Source of the DNA: Paenibacillus sp. RC67 | GTDB lineage: Bacteria; Bacillota; Bacilli; Paenibacillales; NBRC-103111 | Length of the DNA: 64,000 nucleotides | Direction: 5' to 3' | Assembly: GCF_030020805.1 (NCBI RefSeq) | Contig: NZ_CP125098.1 | Coordinates: 4,301,501 to 4,365,500 of the forward strand | Part shown: positions 43,406-52,313 of the stretch, in pieces | Position numbering within the stretch: position 1 is the first letter of the stretch | Layout: every line of letters starts with the position of its first letter | The notes under the pieces: generated by a model | Seen by the model: the letters and a program-made list of their open reading frames with translations, nothing else | What the model was told of the DNA's origin: nothing | Databases searched by the model: none | Translations under genes and position numbers: made by a program

Positions 43406-44383
43406 TTAGGCGGAAAACTCCTTTTGTGTTTCGATCTTCTTTGTACGCTTAACCTTGGAATGATGGTCCTCTTTTGAAGCCTTGTTACTTTCATCTTCCC
43501 AGCGTTCTTCGGCATTAAACCAATAGAACCAATGCTCCGGATACTCGCGAATAACGCTTTCCATATATCGGTTCAGTACTTTCGTCGCTTCAGCTCTTTG
43601 TGTTCTCTGGAAGCTTGCATACAAATGGAGTGGCTGCTCAAAGGACAGCATATGGGTAAATCCTTTTTTCCTGTACCCGTGAAACGGGATAATAGGCACC
43701 TGATAATCAATCCCAAGCGAGGCGGCGCCTTCGGGCGTTCTCGTGGTCTTTCCAAAAAAACGGGACAACGGAAATGTAGGGCGGTAAAAATCACCTAAAA
43801 TGAACACGACACCATTAGCGGCCAAATGATTGCGAAGCTTACGAACCAGCTCCAGGGGAGGCGTTGCATCATAATCCAAGCCGTAACACCCGAGGTCCCG
43901 GAATCGATAGTACATAGGCTGAAGCTCCTCGCTGCCACTGGTGACGATGGTTAGACAGGAGTACCTCTGGCATAGGTACCAGTAGTAATAAAAGAAATTC
44001 CCTACATGAGGCGCATAGACAATAGCTCCGTGGCCCAAAAGAAGAGCTTCTTCCAAATGCTCCTCCCCCTCCACTTGAAAGCGCCAAGCTGCGGTTTCTT
44101 TTAATCGATAGGTCTCAATCCAAAGCTCATACAATGTAATAACGAGATTGTGAAAATAAGATAATCGGTAGCCCCTAAGCTTCTTCTCCGACCGTTCTGA
44201 TAACAACTCCGTCAAATTCTTTTGTATACGAGCCCCAAGCCCTCTCCTTGAGGCTAAAAACCAAACGGTACCAAGACATTTGCATAACAGCAACATCATA
44301 GACTTCGGAAACCAGGAACAAATCCGCGCAACCTTTTCCCACCTATGTTGTTGTTTCGTAATGACTCCAATCCAATCGTACAA
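43406..44383 (-). CDS. LpxL/HtrB-like acyltransferase family protein
   Basis: A 325-residue protein of the lysophospholipid/lipid A acyltransferase family. Blocks seen are YAPHVGNFFYYYW, VFILGDFYRP, SRFFGKTTRTPEGAASLG and VPIIPFHGY. The family catalytic motif is normally His-x4-Asp/Glu; here it reads HVGNFF, so the acid is not at the usual place. TTG at 44383 is chosen since GGAGG lies eight bases upstream inside the longer frame. The C-terminus is basic. It follows the GNAT gene by 48 bases. It probably acylates a lipid or aminolipid at the membrane. Confidence 0.8.
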   Translation of the reverse strand: MYDWIGVITKQQHRWEKVARICSWFPKSMMLLLCKCLGTVWFLASRRGLGARIQKNLTELLSERSEKKLRGYRLSYFHNLVITLYELWIETYRLKETAAWRFQVEGEEHLEEALLLGHGAIVYAPHVGNFFYYYWYLCQRYSCLTIVTSGSEELQPMYYRFRDLGCYGLDYDATPPLELVRKLRNHLAANGVVFILGDFYRPTFPLSRFFGKTTRTPEGAASLGIDYQVPIIPFHGYRKKGFTHMLSFEQPLHLYASFQRTQRAEATKVLNRYMESVIREYPEHWFYWFNAEERWEDESNKASKEDHHSKVKRTKKIETQKEFSA

Positions 44384-44431
44384 TGTACGCCCCTCCAAAT
44401 CCTTTCCCTGCGTGAGGGTTTGTTTGGATTT

Positions 44432-45217
44432 TTATTGAACTTTATTCTCATCAAGCGAAAAATGCTTCCGATACTTGCGTGTAACGCGATCCTTTTCCAG
44501 CACAATGAAAAAATCGATCGTATCAAATAATTCGTCATAAGCCGGATCACCACCAATTTCCGCGCCCAGCCACTGATAACCCTTCATCAAAGGAGGAAGT
44601 CTGCGAAACACTTCCTTATCCGTCAGTTCATAGGGAGAAAGCTCAAGGCCTGAAATCCGATGGGTAGCTAAGGGTTGGATGCCAAATCGGTCTGTAATGA
44701 CTTGTTTGGACTTAAGCATACTATAAATCACGTTGAGCTCTTCTAATGAGTGCAAGTGAACACTTGCACATCCGATCAAATATTGGATATCCCGGTCTGC
44801 AATATAGCGGGCAATACCTTCCCACAGCATTTGAATGGCTTTCCCGCCGCGATAAGCCGGATCAATACAGCTTCTTCCTAATTCTAACGAATGCACCTTA
44901 TGTTCCTGAAAGGCAGACAAATCGAATTCCGTCTCGGAATAAAAACCGTTACCGCTTATTGCCCGTTCTCCTGGCAGCAGCCGGTATGTTCCAACGACTT
45001 GATCCAAATCCATATCCTTTACAATCAAATGATCGCACAAAGGGTCATATTCATCCTGTTCCAAGCCAGTGTCGTTTAACAACCGCATGTTCTTTTCCTC
45101 TTCAACAAAAACTTGGTACCTTAATCGCATAGCCTGCTCCAATTCATCAGAATGAGTAGCCAGCTTGACGGACAAGTTTGAAGACTGAGGGCTGATTTGA
45201 GCAGCCGTTTGAATCAT
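44432..45217 (-). CDS. GNAT-family N-acyltransferase (OlsB-like)
   Basis: A 261-residue protein of the Acetyltransf_5 type found in ornithine-lipid synthase OlsB and related N-acyltransferases. Conserved blocks are RYQVFVEE, LCDHLIV, VGTYRLLPG, LELGRSCIDPAYRGGKAIQMLW and LIGCASVH. Such enzymes transfer a long acyl chain from ACP to an amino group. The ATG at 45217 fits the family N-terminus, though its ribosome site is weak. The following gene is a second acyltransferase, so the pair may build a two-chain aminolipid. Confidence 0.83.
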   Translation of the reverse strand: MIQTAAQISPQSSNLSVKLATHSDELEQAMRLRYQVFVEEEKNMRLLNDTGLEQDEYDPLCDHLIVKDMDLDQVVGTYRLLPGERAISGNGFYSETEFDLSAFQEHKVHSLELGRSCIDPAYRGGKAIQMLWEGIARYIADRDIQYLIGCASVHLHSLEELNVIYSMLKSKQVITDRFGIQPLATHRISGLELSPYELTDKEVFRRLPPLMKGYQWLGAEIGGDPAYDELFDTIDFFIVLEKDRVTRKYRKHFSLDENKVQ

Positions 45218-45336
45218 AGACAACACGCCTTTCTCAGGAAAGTGGAATGGACTACGTAGTAAGCGTAACAAATGATTATTAAACAGGCGTTTGCGTGTTA
45301 TTAATGTTTTGTAATGATTCACGTCCTTTTCGACAC

Positions 45337-45367
45337 AAAAAAAACAGAGAGCTAATAAAGCACTCTG
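45337..45367 (-). terminator. Terminator of the lrgAB transcript
   Basis: CAGAGTGC and GCTCTCTG pair around a short loop, followed by eight T on the minus strand. Confidence 0.8.
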
Positions 45368-45381
45368 CTTAAATATAACTA

Positions 45382-46074
45382 CTAGTGAAGCCAAGCATAT
45401 AATGGAATGAAAAGTATCGATGTTATTATAGCGGCAATCCCCATTGCAAACCCACTAATACTCCCTTGAAGCTCCGAATCTCGGATGATCCGTGCCGTGC
45501 CTATCCCATGTGCCGCCGTTCCCATCGCGGTCCCTATCGATATGTCGTCACGAACCCCGCATTTCCTTAATAAATACGGACCGAACATACTCCCAATCAA
45601 CCCTGTCAAAACGGTCAATACAGCCGTGAGCTCCGGAATTCCTCCAGCTTGCCGCGAAATTTCCAATGCGATCGGTGAAGTTACCGATTTGGGCATCATT
45701 GTGAGCATCATCTCTTTGGATCCGCCCAAGCTCCATACAAAGCCCGCCGAAAGTAAAAGCGCGCTGACCGTCCCTGCAGTGATTCCTCCCAGAATCGATC
45801 GAAGGTGCTTACGAATGCGAAGCGCATTTTTATATAATGGGATACCGAGAGCTACCGTTGCTGGACCAAGGAAAAAAACAAGCATATCGCCTCCCTGCTG
45901 GTACGCTTCGTAGGGAATTTGCGCTAACAATAAAAACATTATAATCAAGCCCGAGCTTAAAAATAAAGGGTGCAGCCATGCCCGCCTCCGGTTTAATGTT
46001 AAGGCAATCGTGTAACAGATCAATGAGAGGGCAATACCGAATAGAGGCTGGCGCGCAAATTCATCTAGAGTCAC
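45382..46074 (-). CDS. lrgB: LrgB-family membrane protein
   Basis: A 230-residue LrgB/CidB-type protein with about six membrane helices and the family blocks VFFLGPATVALGIPLY, MMPKSVTSPIALEIS and GTAMGTAAHGIGTARI. With LrgA it modulates cell-wall hydrolase activity or metabolite export. The start is GTG at 46074, overlapping lrgA by 14 bases, with AAGGGGGAG upstream. Confidence 0.93.
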   Translation of the reverse strand: MTLDEFARQPLFGIALSLICYTIALTLNRRRAWLHPLFLSSGLIIMFLLLAQIPYEAYQQGGDMLVFFLGPATVALGIPLYKNALRIRKHLRSILGGITAGTVSALLLSAGFVWSLGGSKEMMLTMMPKSVTSPIALEISRQAGGIPELTAVLTVLTGLIGSMFGPYLLRKCGVRDDISIGTAMGTAAHGIGTARIIRDSELQGSISGFAMGIAAIITSILFIPLYAWLH

Positions 46075-46441
46075 TCTGTTTCTCCCCCTTTCGGTTCATC
46101 AGCTTGACAGTCCAGCCTGACACCAACAGAACCCCCGCTGTGCTGGCGAACAAACTGACCAGGAGCTGTACAGCATAAACGCCTATGTAATGGAAGAACA
46201 CCATCGTCCCAACCACAAAGGGAATAAAAAAGAGCAGCATATGTTTAATCAGAAATTCACCCGCATCCTCTACCCATTCGAGTTTGACCAGCTTCAGAAA
46301 TAAACAAACCGTAAACAAGATAAGTCCAATTACGTTAGCAGGCAGCGGAATGTGCGCGGCACCATGCAATACATAACCAAGAAAATAAAATCCGACCAAA
46401 ATGGTGACCCCCAGCAAGTTTTTCCTCTCCTCTCTTTTCAA
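46061..46441 (-). CDS. lrgA: LrgA/CidA-family holin-like protein
   Basis: A 126-residue membrane protein with four helices. Typical CidA/LrgA blocks are PLPANVIGLILF and EFLIKHMLLFFIPFVVG. It is paired with LrgB in one overlapping transcript. No lytSR regulator gene is nearby. Confidence 0.92.
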   Translation of the reverse strand: MKREERKNLLGVTILVGFYFLGYVLHGAAHIPLPANVIGLILFTVCLFLKLVKLEWVEDAGEFLIKHMLLFFIPFVVGTMVFFHYIGVYAVQLLVSLFASTAGVLLVSGWTVKLMNRKGEKQSDSR

Positions 46442-46544
46442 TCATTCTTTAGCTTCCATGTATATTTAATGCTTCAATGTGGGATTGTATTTCTGGTATG
46501 CGTTCATCGTGTACTCATAATGACAAAGGAGCTGAATTCATCTT

Positions 46545-46766
46545 ATGGCAAAACCGGACAATCGTGCGGATAACGCAGAGCATCTACAGAAAAGCATTAA
46601 TAACACCAAGGAAAATTTGGAGCAGACAGAGAGCTATTTAGCCGAACATGCTGAAGAAATAAGCCCTCAGGAAAAACAAACGCTTCAGTCCAAAAATGAG
46701 CGCAGAGAACAAAGTCTGAATTCGTTCCGTGAAGAAATGAAGGACGAATCTAGTCAAGAATCTTAA
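46545..46766 (+). CDS. tlp: Small acid-soluble spore protein Tlp
   Basis: A 73-residue hydrophilic protein of the Tlp family, matching the B. subtilis pattern DNAEHLQ, NTKENLEQTE, a central KQ spacing block and KNERREQSLNSFREE near the end. Tlp is a minor spore protein made late in the forespore. AAAGGAG lies 13 bases before the ATG. A forespore-type promoter was looked for and not found convincingly. It is convergent with rnz across a shared terminator. Confidence 0.9.
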   Translation: MAKPDNRADNAEHLQKSINNTKENLEQTESYLAEHAEEISPQEKQTLQSKNERREQSLNSFREEMKDESSQES

Positions 46767-46805
46767 AATGCCAAGATAGAACTCTATATTAGTGCTTGAA
46801 GGCTC

Positions 46806-46837
46806 AAAAATAGCCCCGTAATGGTACGGGGCCTTTT
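46806..46837. terminator. Bidirectional terminator between tlp and rnz
   Basis: GCCCCGTA pairs with TACGGGGC around ATGG, with T runs on both strands. Confidence 0.85.
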
Positions 46838-46857
46838 CATATTCAGTTAGATCGGTA

Positions 46858-47805
46858 TCAAACTAGCTTTTTACGTAATATTTCATAGCAGGAATGATCT
46901 CTTGCCAAAAACGTGTTAGGATGTATCTGCTTCGCTTCCTCTGTAAGCAGCTCTGCTTCATCCTTTTGATAGCGTGAGCTGATGTGCGTCAAGATCAACA
47001 TATCGGCCCCTGCCTCTTGAGCGGTTCTAGCGGCGTCCATCGCAGTGGAATGGTCATAGGCTACAGCCAAATCCTTTTTTTGCTCAGCAAAGGTTGCCTC
47101 GTGTACAAGCACATCCGCTCCCCGCGCAAGCTTCAGTGAGTATTCGCACGGCTGAGTGTCTCCCAAAATAGTTACAATTCGTCCTGGATAGGATGGCCCG
47201 ATAAAATCTGCAGCTTTCAAATGTGTCCCATTCTCAAGGGTAATATCAACACCTTGCTTAATCTTGCCCATCACAGGTCCTGAGGCTAGTCCAAGCTCCT
47301 TGAGCTTCTCTACCATTAGTCTTCCTTTTTGTTCCTTTTCCACAACACGATAACCGTAACTGTCAATTCTGTGCACCAACGGAGCCATACTCACAGTAAA
47401 CTGCTCGTCATCGAAGAGCACAGTCTCTTCGGATACCTTATATTCCTTAATCTCCAGCTCATAACCCAAATGTGCCTGACTCACGTCCAGTGCGGTTCTG
47501 ATGAAAGCTTCCGTTCCTTTTGGACCATAGATCGTAAAGGGAGTCCCTGTATCCCCTCCTTGATAGGAGCGGCTGGTTAATAACCCTGGCAATCCGTACA
47601 AATGGTCTCCATGCAAATGAGTAATAAACAGCTTCTCAAGTTTTCCGATCCTTACCGGCGAATGAAGCACTTGATGCTGTGTCCCCTCTCCACAATCGAA
47701 CATCCAGTAAACGTTTCGTTCTGCAAGCAAATTCAATATAATCGATGTTACATTTCGTTCTTTGGAAGGCATTCCGGCCCCTGTGCCCAAAAAATAAATT
47801 TCCAC
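46858..47805 (-). CDS. rnz: Ribonuclease Z
   Basis: A 315-residue long-armed bacterial RNase Z. It opens with MEIYFLGTGAGMPSKERN. Metal ligands are THLHGDH near residue 62, later His in LVHRIDSYGYRV, Asp in LGDTQPC and His in ATFAEQ and ILTHISSRY. A flexible arm region is present between about 150 and 190. It processes the 3' end of tRNA precursors that lack encoded CCA. Confidence 0.95.
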   Translation of the reverse strand: MEIYFLGTGAGMPSKERNVTSIILNLLAERNVYWMFDCGEGTQHQVLHSPVRIGKLEKLFITHLHGDHLYGLPGLLTSRSYQGGDTGTPFTIYGPKGTEAFIRTALDVSQAHLGYELEIKEYKVSEETVLFDDEQFTVSMAPLVHRIDSYGYRVVEKEQKGRLMVEKLKELGLASGPVMGKIKQGVDITLENGTHLKAADFIGPSYPGRIVTILGDTQPCEYSLKLARGADVLVHEATFAEQKKDLAVAYDHSTAMDAARTAQEAGADMLILTHISSRYQKDEAELLTEEAKQIHPNTFLARDHSCYEILRKKLV

Positions 47806-47885
47806 GTAAGCTGCTCCGTTTCATTATGTTGGATTATAGGGAAAGAGCGGAGTCCCACTTGCGAACTCCACTCTACTTATGATGC

Positions 47886-50800
47886 CTAAACTTTCTCTAC
47901 ATTAAAATAACGTGCTTGCGGATGAGCGAAAACTATTGCCGAAACGGATGCTTCCGGTTCCATCATGCTTCCCTCAGTCAGATGAACGCCAATATCTTCG
48001 GGCTTCAGCAAAGCGAACAACTGCTGCTGATCATCCAGATCAGGGCATGCCGGGTAACCGAACGAGAAGCGCTGTCCACGATACTTCGCACCGAACCGTT
48101 CCTGCATCGTCATTTCGGCCGGATCTGGGAAGCCCCATGTGTCTCTCATCATCTCGTGGACACGTTCAGCCAATGCTTCTGCTGTTTCCAATGCAGTCGA
48201 TTGCAGTGCATGTGAACGCAGATAATCACCCTTCTCACGCCATTCCGCAGCTTTTTCATTGATTCCATGTCCTGCAGTAACGACGAGGAAACCAATGTAA
48301 TCCATTTCTCCGCTGTCCGTAGATTTCAAATAATCAGCAAGACATAAATACGGTTCTGTTCCCTGCCGCGGGAAGCTGAACTTCTGAATCACCTTCGAGA
48401 AATCATTAGGGTCATAAACAAAAATATCATTTCCGGATGACTGTGCAGGGAAAAATTGATACATTCCATGCGCACGAATAATATTTTCCTTCTGTGCCTC
48501 TCCTAAAATCTCATCCACCGTTTCCTTCAGCTGAACGGCTTTCGGATCTTTTTCTGCAAGCAGCTTATCTACCTTGCCTTTAAGCCCCAAGTGATGACCC
48601 AGCAGCATTTGCATATTGATGTATGGCATAACATGGCTGATCGGATAATCACGCAGTACGCGGCGTTCCAAATCCGGCGGCACCTGTACAGGAAGCGTGC
48701 GGTCAACGGTTGATGTTCTAACCCGGGTCAACTCCGGCATGTTCTCCTTCTTTTTGCCTACTTCCATAACATCGGATTCCATGCTTTCTCTTAGCTCTCT
48801 AACAAGTACTTCTCTTTGCTTAGGATCACTCAGCTTATTTGCAATATCGAGCCCGTCCATTGCATCCTTGGCATAAAGAACCAAGCCCTCGTACTCAGGC
48901 GCAATACGAGTTTTCGTAAACTTTCTGGTTAACGCAGCACCACCGACCATAATAGGCACGTCAATGCCTGCGTTTTTCAAATCCTGTGCTGTAATGACCA
49001 TTTGTTGAGCGGATTTGACCAACAGACCGGACAGACCGATCGCATCTGCCTTTTCTTTACGATAGGCTTCAATCAATTGCTCAGGCGGTACTTTGATTCC
49101 CAAATTAATGATTTTATAGCCGTTGTTGGATAAGATGATTTCCACAAGGTTTTTACCGATGTCATGAACATCGCCTTTTACCGTTGCTAAAATGATTTTC
49201 CCTTTCACGGCACTTTCATTTTTCTCCATGAACGGTTCCAGGTGGGCAACGGATGCTTTCATAACTTCAGCACTTTGCAGCACTTCGGCAACAATAAGCT
49301 CGTTATTATTAAATAATCGGCCTACCTCTTCCATCCCTCTCATAAGAGGTCCGTTAATGATTTCGAGTGGAGCGTATTTCGTCATGGCTTCGTTCAAGTC
49401 AGGGATTAGCCCTTCCTTGGTACCCTCAACCACGTAAGAGCCTAAACGCTCTTCCAAAGTCAGGTTAGAGATCTTTTCTTTCTTCTCTATTTTCTTCTCA
49501 CGGAAGTGTGCGACGAATTCAGCTAAAGTCTCATCATTTGTATTGAAGATTAAACGTTCCGCCAGCTCTCTCTCATGCTCAGGGATAGAGGCATAACGCT
49601 CCAGGTTTTGTGTGTTAACAATCGCATAATCTAATCCAACCTTCGTACAATGGTACAAATAAACAGAGTTCAGCACCTCGCGACCAGCCGGAGGCAAACC
49701 AAATGAAATATTACTTAATCCAAGAATCGTCTTACACTCAGGATACTTCGTCTTGATCATCCGGATGCCTTCAATGGTTTCTACTGCTGAGCCGATATAT
49801 TGCGGGTCTCCAGAGCCTACCGGGAACATGTTAGGGTCAAATATAATATCCGACGCATTCAAACCGTACTTTTGAGTTAATAGCTCATAGGCACGATCCG
49901 CAACTTCCATCTTCGCTTGACGGGATACCGCTTGACCGCGTTCGTCGATAAGAATCATAACTACCGCAGCACCGTATTTGTGAATCAGTGGTACGATGCT
50001 TTGGAACTTCGTTTCCCCATCCTCAAGGTTAATGGAGTTAATAATCGCTTTCCCTTGGGAATATTTTAAGCCAAGCTCGATGATATGATCATAAGTGGAG
50101 TCAATCATCAAAGGAACTTTAACTTTTTTCACGACTTCCTTTAAAAAGTTTTCCATCGCATAGGCTTCATCAATATCGGTGTCCTGTACGTTAATGTCGA
50201 TGACATACGCACCATTCTTTACTTGAGCGCGTGCGATTTCAGCTCCTTCTTCAAACTTGCCTTCTTTCATAAGACGTTTGAACATACGGGATCCCGAAAT
50301 ATTAGTACGTTCTCCTACCATATAGGGACGGTTAGCATCCTCAAGATATACGGTCTCAATACCCGAAACGGCAGGAAGATGTCCTTTGGCACTTTCTCTA
50401 GGCTTATATTGGGATAACGTTTCAGCCATTGCACGAATGTGATCTGGTGTCGTACCACAGCATCCTCCAGCGATATTGAGCCACCCCTGCTCTGCAAAAC
50501 CGGCTAGCTTCTTCGCAAGCGATTCAGGTGATTCGTGGTATTTACCATTCTCATCCGGCAGTCCTGCATTCGGATAACAGCTTACAGCTGTTGTTGCCAA
50601 CTCGGATAACGTACGGATATGATCTCGCATAAATTCCGGTCCTGTTGCACAGTTAAGTCCGATGGATACCGGCTTCAAATGCTCCAAGGAGATGTAGAAG
50701 GATTCGATATTTTGACCTGCCAGTGTAGTTCCCATTGGTTCTATCGTACCGGAAATCATAAGCGGTAATTCAATGCCAGTAGTATCCATGGCTTTGCGAA

Positions 50801-51329
50801 TCCCTATGCTGCCTGCTTTAACGTTCAATGTATCCTGTGATGTTTCAAGAAGCAGTGCATCTACACCTGATTCGATCAGGGCCAAAGCTTGCTCGTAATA
50901 GCTGTCAACCAATTCGTCGAATGTAACGCCGCCTGTGACCGATAACGTCTTAGTTGTAGGTCCTAGAGCACCCGCAACATAACGAGGCCATTCCGGTGTG
51001 CTGAATTTATTAGCTGCATCAACTGCCAATTTGGCTGCAATCAGGTTGAGTTCACGAGCACGATCTTGTAAATCGTATTCCGCCAACACTACACTTGTCG
51101 CACCAAAAGTATTCGTCTCAATTATATCCGCACCCGCGGCAAAATAAGCTTCGTGGATTTTAGAAATAACGTCTGGACGGGTCACGACCAAATACTCATT
51201 ACAGCCGTCTAAATCCTCGCCACCAAAATCGACTTCCGTTAAATTCTCTTGTTGAATCATCGTGCCCATGGCGCCGTCCAAAATCATAATCTTCTTTTTT
51301 AGCTGCTCTTTCAAAGATGGTTTACTCAT
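47886..51329 (-). CDS. metH: Cobalamin-dependent methionine synthase
   Basis: A 1147-residue MetH. Domains in order: homocysteine-binding (1-~305) with zinc Cys in LNCATG and GGCCGTT; pteridine/folate-binding (~335-600); cobalamin cap and binding domain (~620-840) with the His-on motif DVHDIGKN near 720; reactivation domain with AdoMet motif RVLRDYP near 895 and EWREKGDYLR near the C-terminus. The start at 51329 follows AAAGGAAG at six bases. It lies divergent from mtnD. No SAM or cobalamin riboswitch was recognised upstream. Confidence 0.96.
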   Translation of the reverse strand: MSKPSLKEQLKKKIMILDGAMGTMIQQENLTEVDFGGEDLDGCNEYLVVTRPDVISKIHEAYFAAGADIIETNTFGATSVVLAEYDLQDRARELNLIAAKLAVDAANKFSTPEWPRYVAGALGPTTKTLSVTGGVTFDELVDSYYEQALALIESGVDALLLETSQDTLNVKAGSIGIRKAMDTTGIELPLMISGTIEPMGTTLAGQNIESFYISLEHLKPVSIGLNCATGPEFMRDHIRTLSELATTAVSCYPNAGLPDENGKYHESPESLAKKLAGFAEQGWLNIAGGCCGTTPDHIRAMAETLSQYKPRESAKGHLPAVSGIETVYLEDANRPYMVGERTNISGSRMFKRLMKEGKFEEGAEIARAQVKNGAYVIDINVQDTDIDEAYAMENFLKEVVKKVKVPLMIDSTYDHIIELGLKYSQGKAIINSINLEDGETKFQSIVPLIHKYGAAVVMILIDERGQAVSRQAKMEVADRAYELLTQKYGLNASDIIFDPNMFPVGSGDPQYIGSAVETIEGIRMIKTKYPECKTILGLSNISFGLPPAGREVLNSVYLYHCTKVGLDYAIVNTQNLERYASIPEHERELAERLIFNTNDETLAEFVAHFREKKIEKKEKISNLTLEERLGSYVVEGTKEGLIPDLNEAMTKYAPLEIINGPLMRGMEEVGRLFNNNELIVAEVLQSAEVMKASVAHLEPFMEKNESAVKGKIILATVKGDVHDIGKNLVEIILSNNGYKIINLGIKVPPEQLIEAYRKEKADAIGLSGLLVKSAQQMVITAQDLKNAGIDVPIMVGGAALTRKFTKTRIAPEYEGLVLYAKDAMDGLDIANKLSDPKQREVLVRELRESMESDVMEVGKKKENMPELTRVRTSTVDRTLPVQVPPDLERRVLRDYPISHVMPYINMQMLLGHHLGLKGKVDKLLAEKDPKAVQLKETVDEILGEAQKENIIRAHGMYQFFPAQSSGNDIFVYDPNDFSKVIQKFSFPRQGTEPYLCLADYLKSTDSGEMDYIGFLVVTAGHGINEKAAEWREKGDYLRSHALQSTALETAEALAERVHEMMRDTWGFPDPAEMTMQERFGAKYRGQRFSFGYPACPDLDDQQQLFALLKPEDIGVHLTEGSMMEPEASVSAIVFAHPQARYFNVEKV

Positions 51330-51481
51330 CACGATCTTCCTTTCACCTGCGTCCTTCCGACAACTTTCTATGAAAACGTCTATTTTATATCTGCATGTAG
51401 ACCATAAAAAGGCGAATATTGTAACCTTAAGTTTATCAGAAACGTTCGTTAATGAAAAGGTATTCCCGACCAACGCACTAT

Positions 51482-51511
51482 ATCATATAATTCCTATTGG
51501 TATTATCGCAA
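51482..51511 (-). promoter_or_regulatory. Possible sigma-A promoter of metH
   Basis: TTGCGA and TATGAT are separated by 18 bases on the minus strand, about 155 bases upstream of the start. Confidence 0.4.
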
Positions 51512-51519
51512 ATGTATTA

Positions 51520-51548
51520 TCGACAGAATTGAAAATTTAAATTATAAT
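51520..51548 (+). promoter_or_regulatory. Sigma-A promoter of mtnD
   Basis: TCGACA and TATAAT are separated by 17 bases. The predicted leader is only about 30 bases long, too short for a riboswitch. It is back to back with the metH promoter region. Confidence 0.75.
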
Positions 51549-51586
51549 AATTAAAGAACTTATTTATGATTGAAAGAGGGATGAGC

Positions 51587-52129
51587 ATGGCAGAAATTCG
51601 TATTCGCAGCACTAATGAGCGTATTTCCGGCGAAGAAAATGTTAGAGCATTTTTGGATAAACAAGAAGTATTGTATGAGCACTGGAATCCTACCAAGCTT
51701 CCTGCACATTTACAAGATAAATTCGTACTTACTGATGAAGATAAAGCTGAAATTTTATCCACTTTCGAGCCTGAGATCAAAGACCTGGCAAACCGTCGCG
51801 GCTATCTGACTTGGGATATTATTGCCCTGTCCGATGCAACTCCAAACTTGGATGAATTGCTTAAGAAGTTCGAGCAAGTTCATACCCATACGGAAGATGA
51901 AGTTCGTGCCATTACAGCTGGTAAAGGTATTTTCATCATCAAAGGCACCGAAGATGTTGGATACTTCGATGTTGAGCTTGAAGCAGGCGATGTTATCTCC
52001 GTTCCTGAGCACAAGCCGCATTTCTTCACCTTGATGGATAACCGTCAAATCGTAGCTGTTCGTTTATTTATCGAAACCGAAGGTTGGATTGCTCACCCAT
52101 TCGCTGATGCTTCTTTCCAAAAAGCTTAA
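51587..52129 (+). CDS. mtnD: Acireductone dioxygenase, methionine salvage
   Basis: A 180-residue cupin of the ARD family. The metal site is HTHTEDEVR (two His and Glu) plus the later His in PHFFTLM, and the family blocks LSDATPNLDELL and SVPEHKPHFF are clear. It oxidises acireductone to 2-keto-4-methylthiobutyrate and formate. The ATG at 51587 has AGAGGG six bases upstream. No other mtn genes are present, so the pathway genes are scattered. Its terminator has been interrupted by an IS element. Confidence 0.95.
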   Translation: MAEIRIRSTNERISGEENVRAFLDKQEVLYEHWNPTKLPAHLQDKFVLTDEDKAEILSTFEPEIKDLANRRGYLTWDIIALSDATPNLDELLKKFEQVHTHTEDEVRAITAGKGIFIIKGTEDVGYFDVELEAGDVISVPEHKPHFFTLMDNRQIVAVRLFIETEGWIAHPFADASFQKA

Positions 52130-52147
52130 GCCTCAATAATAAAAGAC

Positions 52148-52157
52148 CCTCATGCGA
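52148..52157. repeat. Target site duplication, left copy
   Basis: CCTCATGCGA directly precedes the left end of the IS and is repeated exactly after its right end. Confidence 0.93.
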
Positions 52158-52193
52158 CAATGTCATTAAGTTAAGGCGCAGGGCCAAATCAAG

Positions 52194-52233
52194 AAAAAGA
52201 GCAGGCTATCGAAAAGATAGCCTGCTCTTTTTT
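52194..52233. terminator. Strong hairpin at the left end of the IS
   Basis: A perfect 17-base stem (52194-52210 with 52216-52232) around a GAAAA loop, with A and T runs. It should stop transcription entering the transposase gene from mtnD. Confidence 0.88.
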
Positions 52234-52313
52234 GTGCGAATTTTCAAATAAGACTTGACAAGTAGTTGAAAGTATGTGGCGAAGCCCCTTGAAAAAACGA
52301 GGAGGTTTCGCTA

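Noticed and set aside
46494..46522. Sigma-G promoter for tlp (CATAATG as -10)
   Set aside because: No acceptable -35 at 16-18 bases.
51330..51586. SAM or cobalamin riboswitch before metH or mtnD
   Set aside because: No S-box core or B12-box-like sequence was found on either strand, and the mtnD leader is only about 30 bases.
52255..52260. TTGACA as transposase promoter
   Set aside because: The element is perfect but there is no -10-like hexamer at 15-19 bases downstream.
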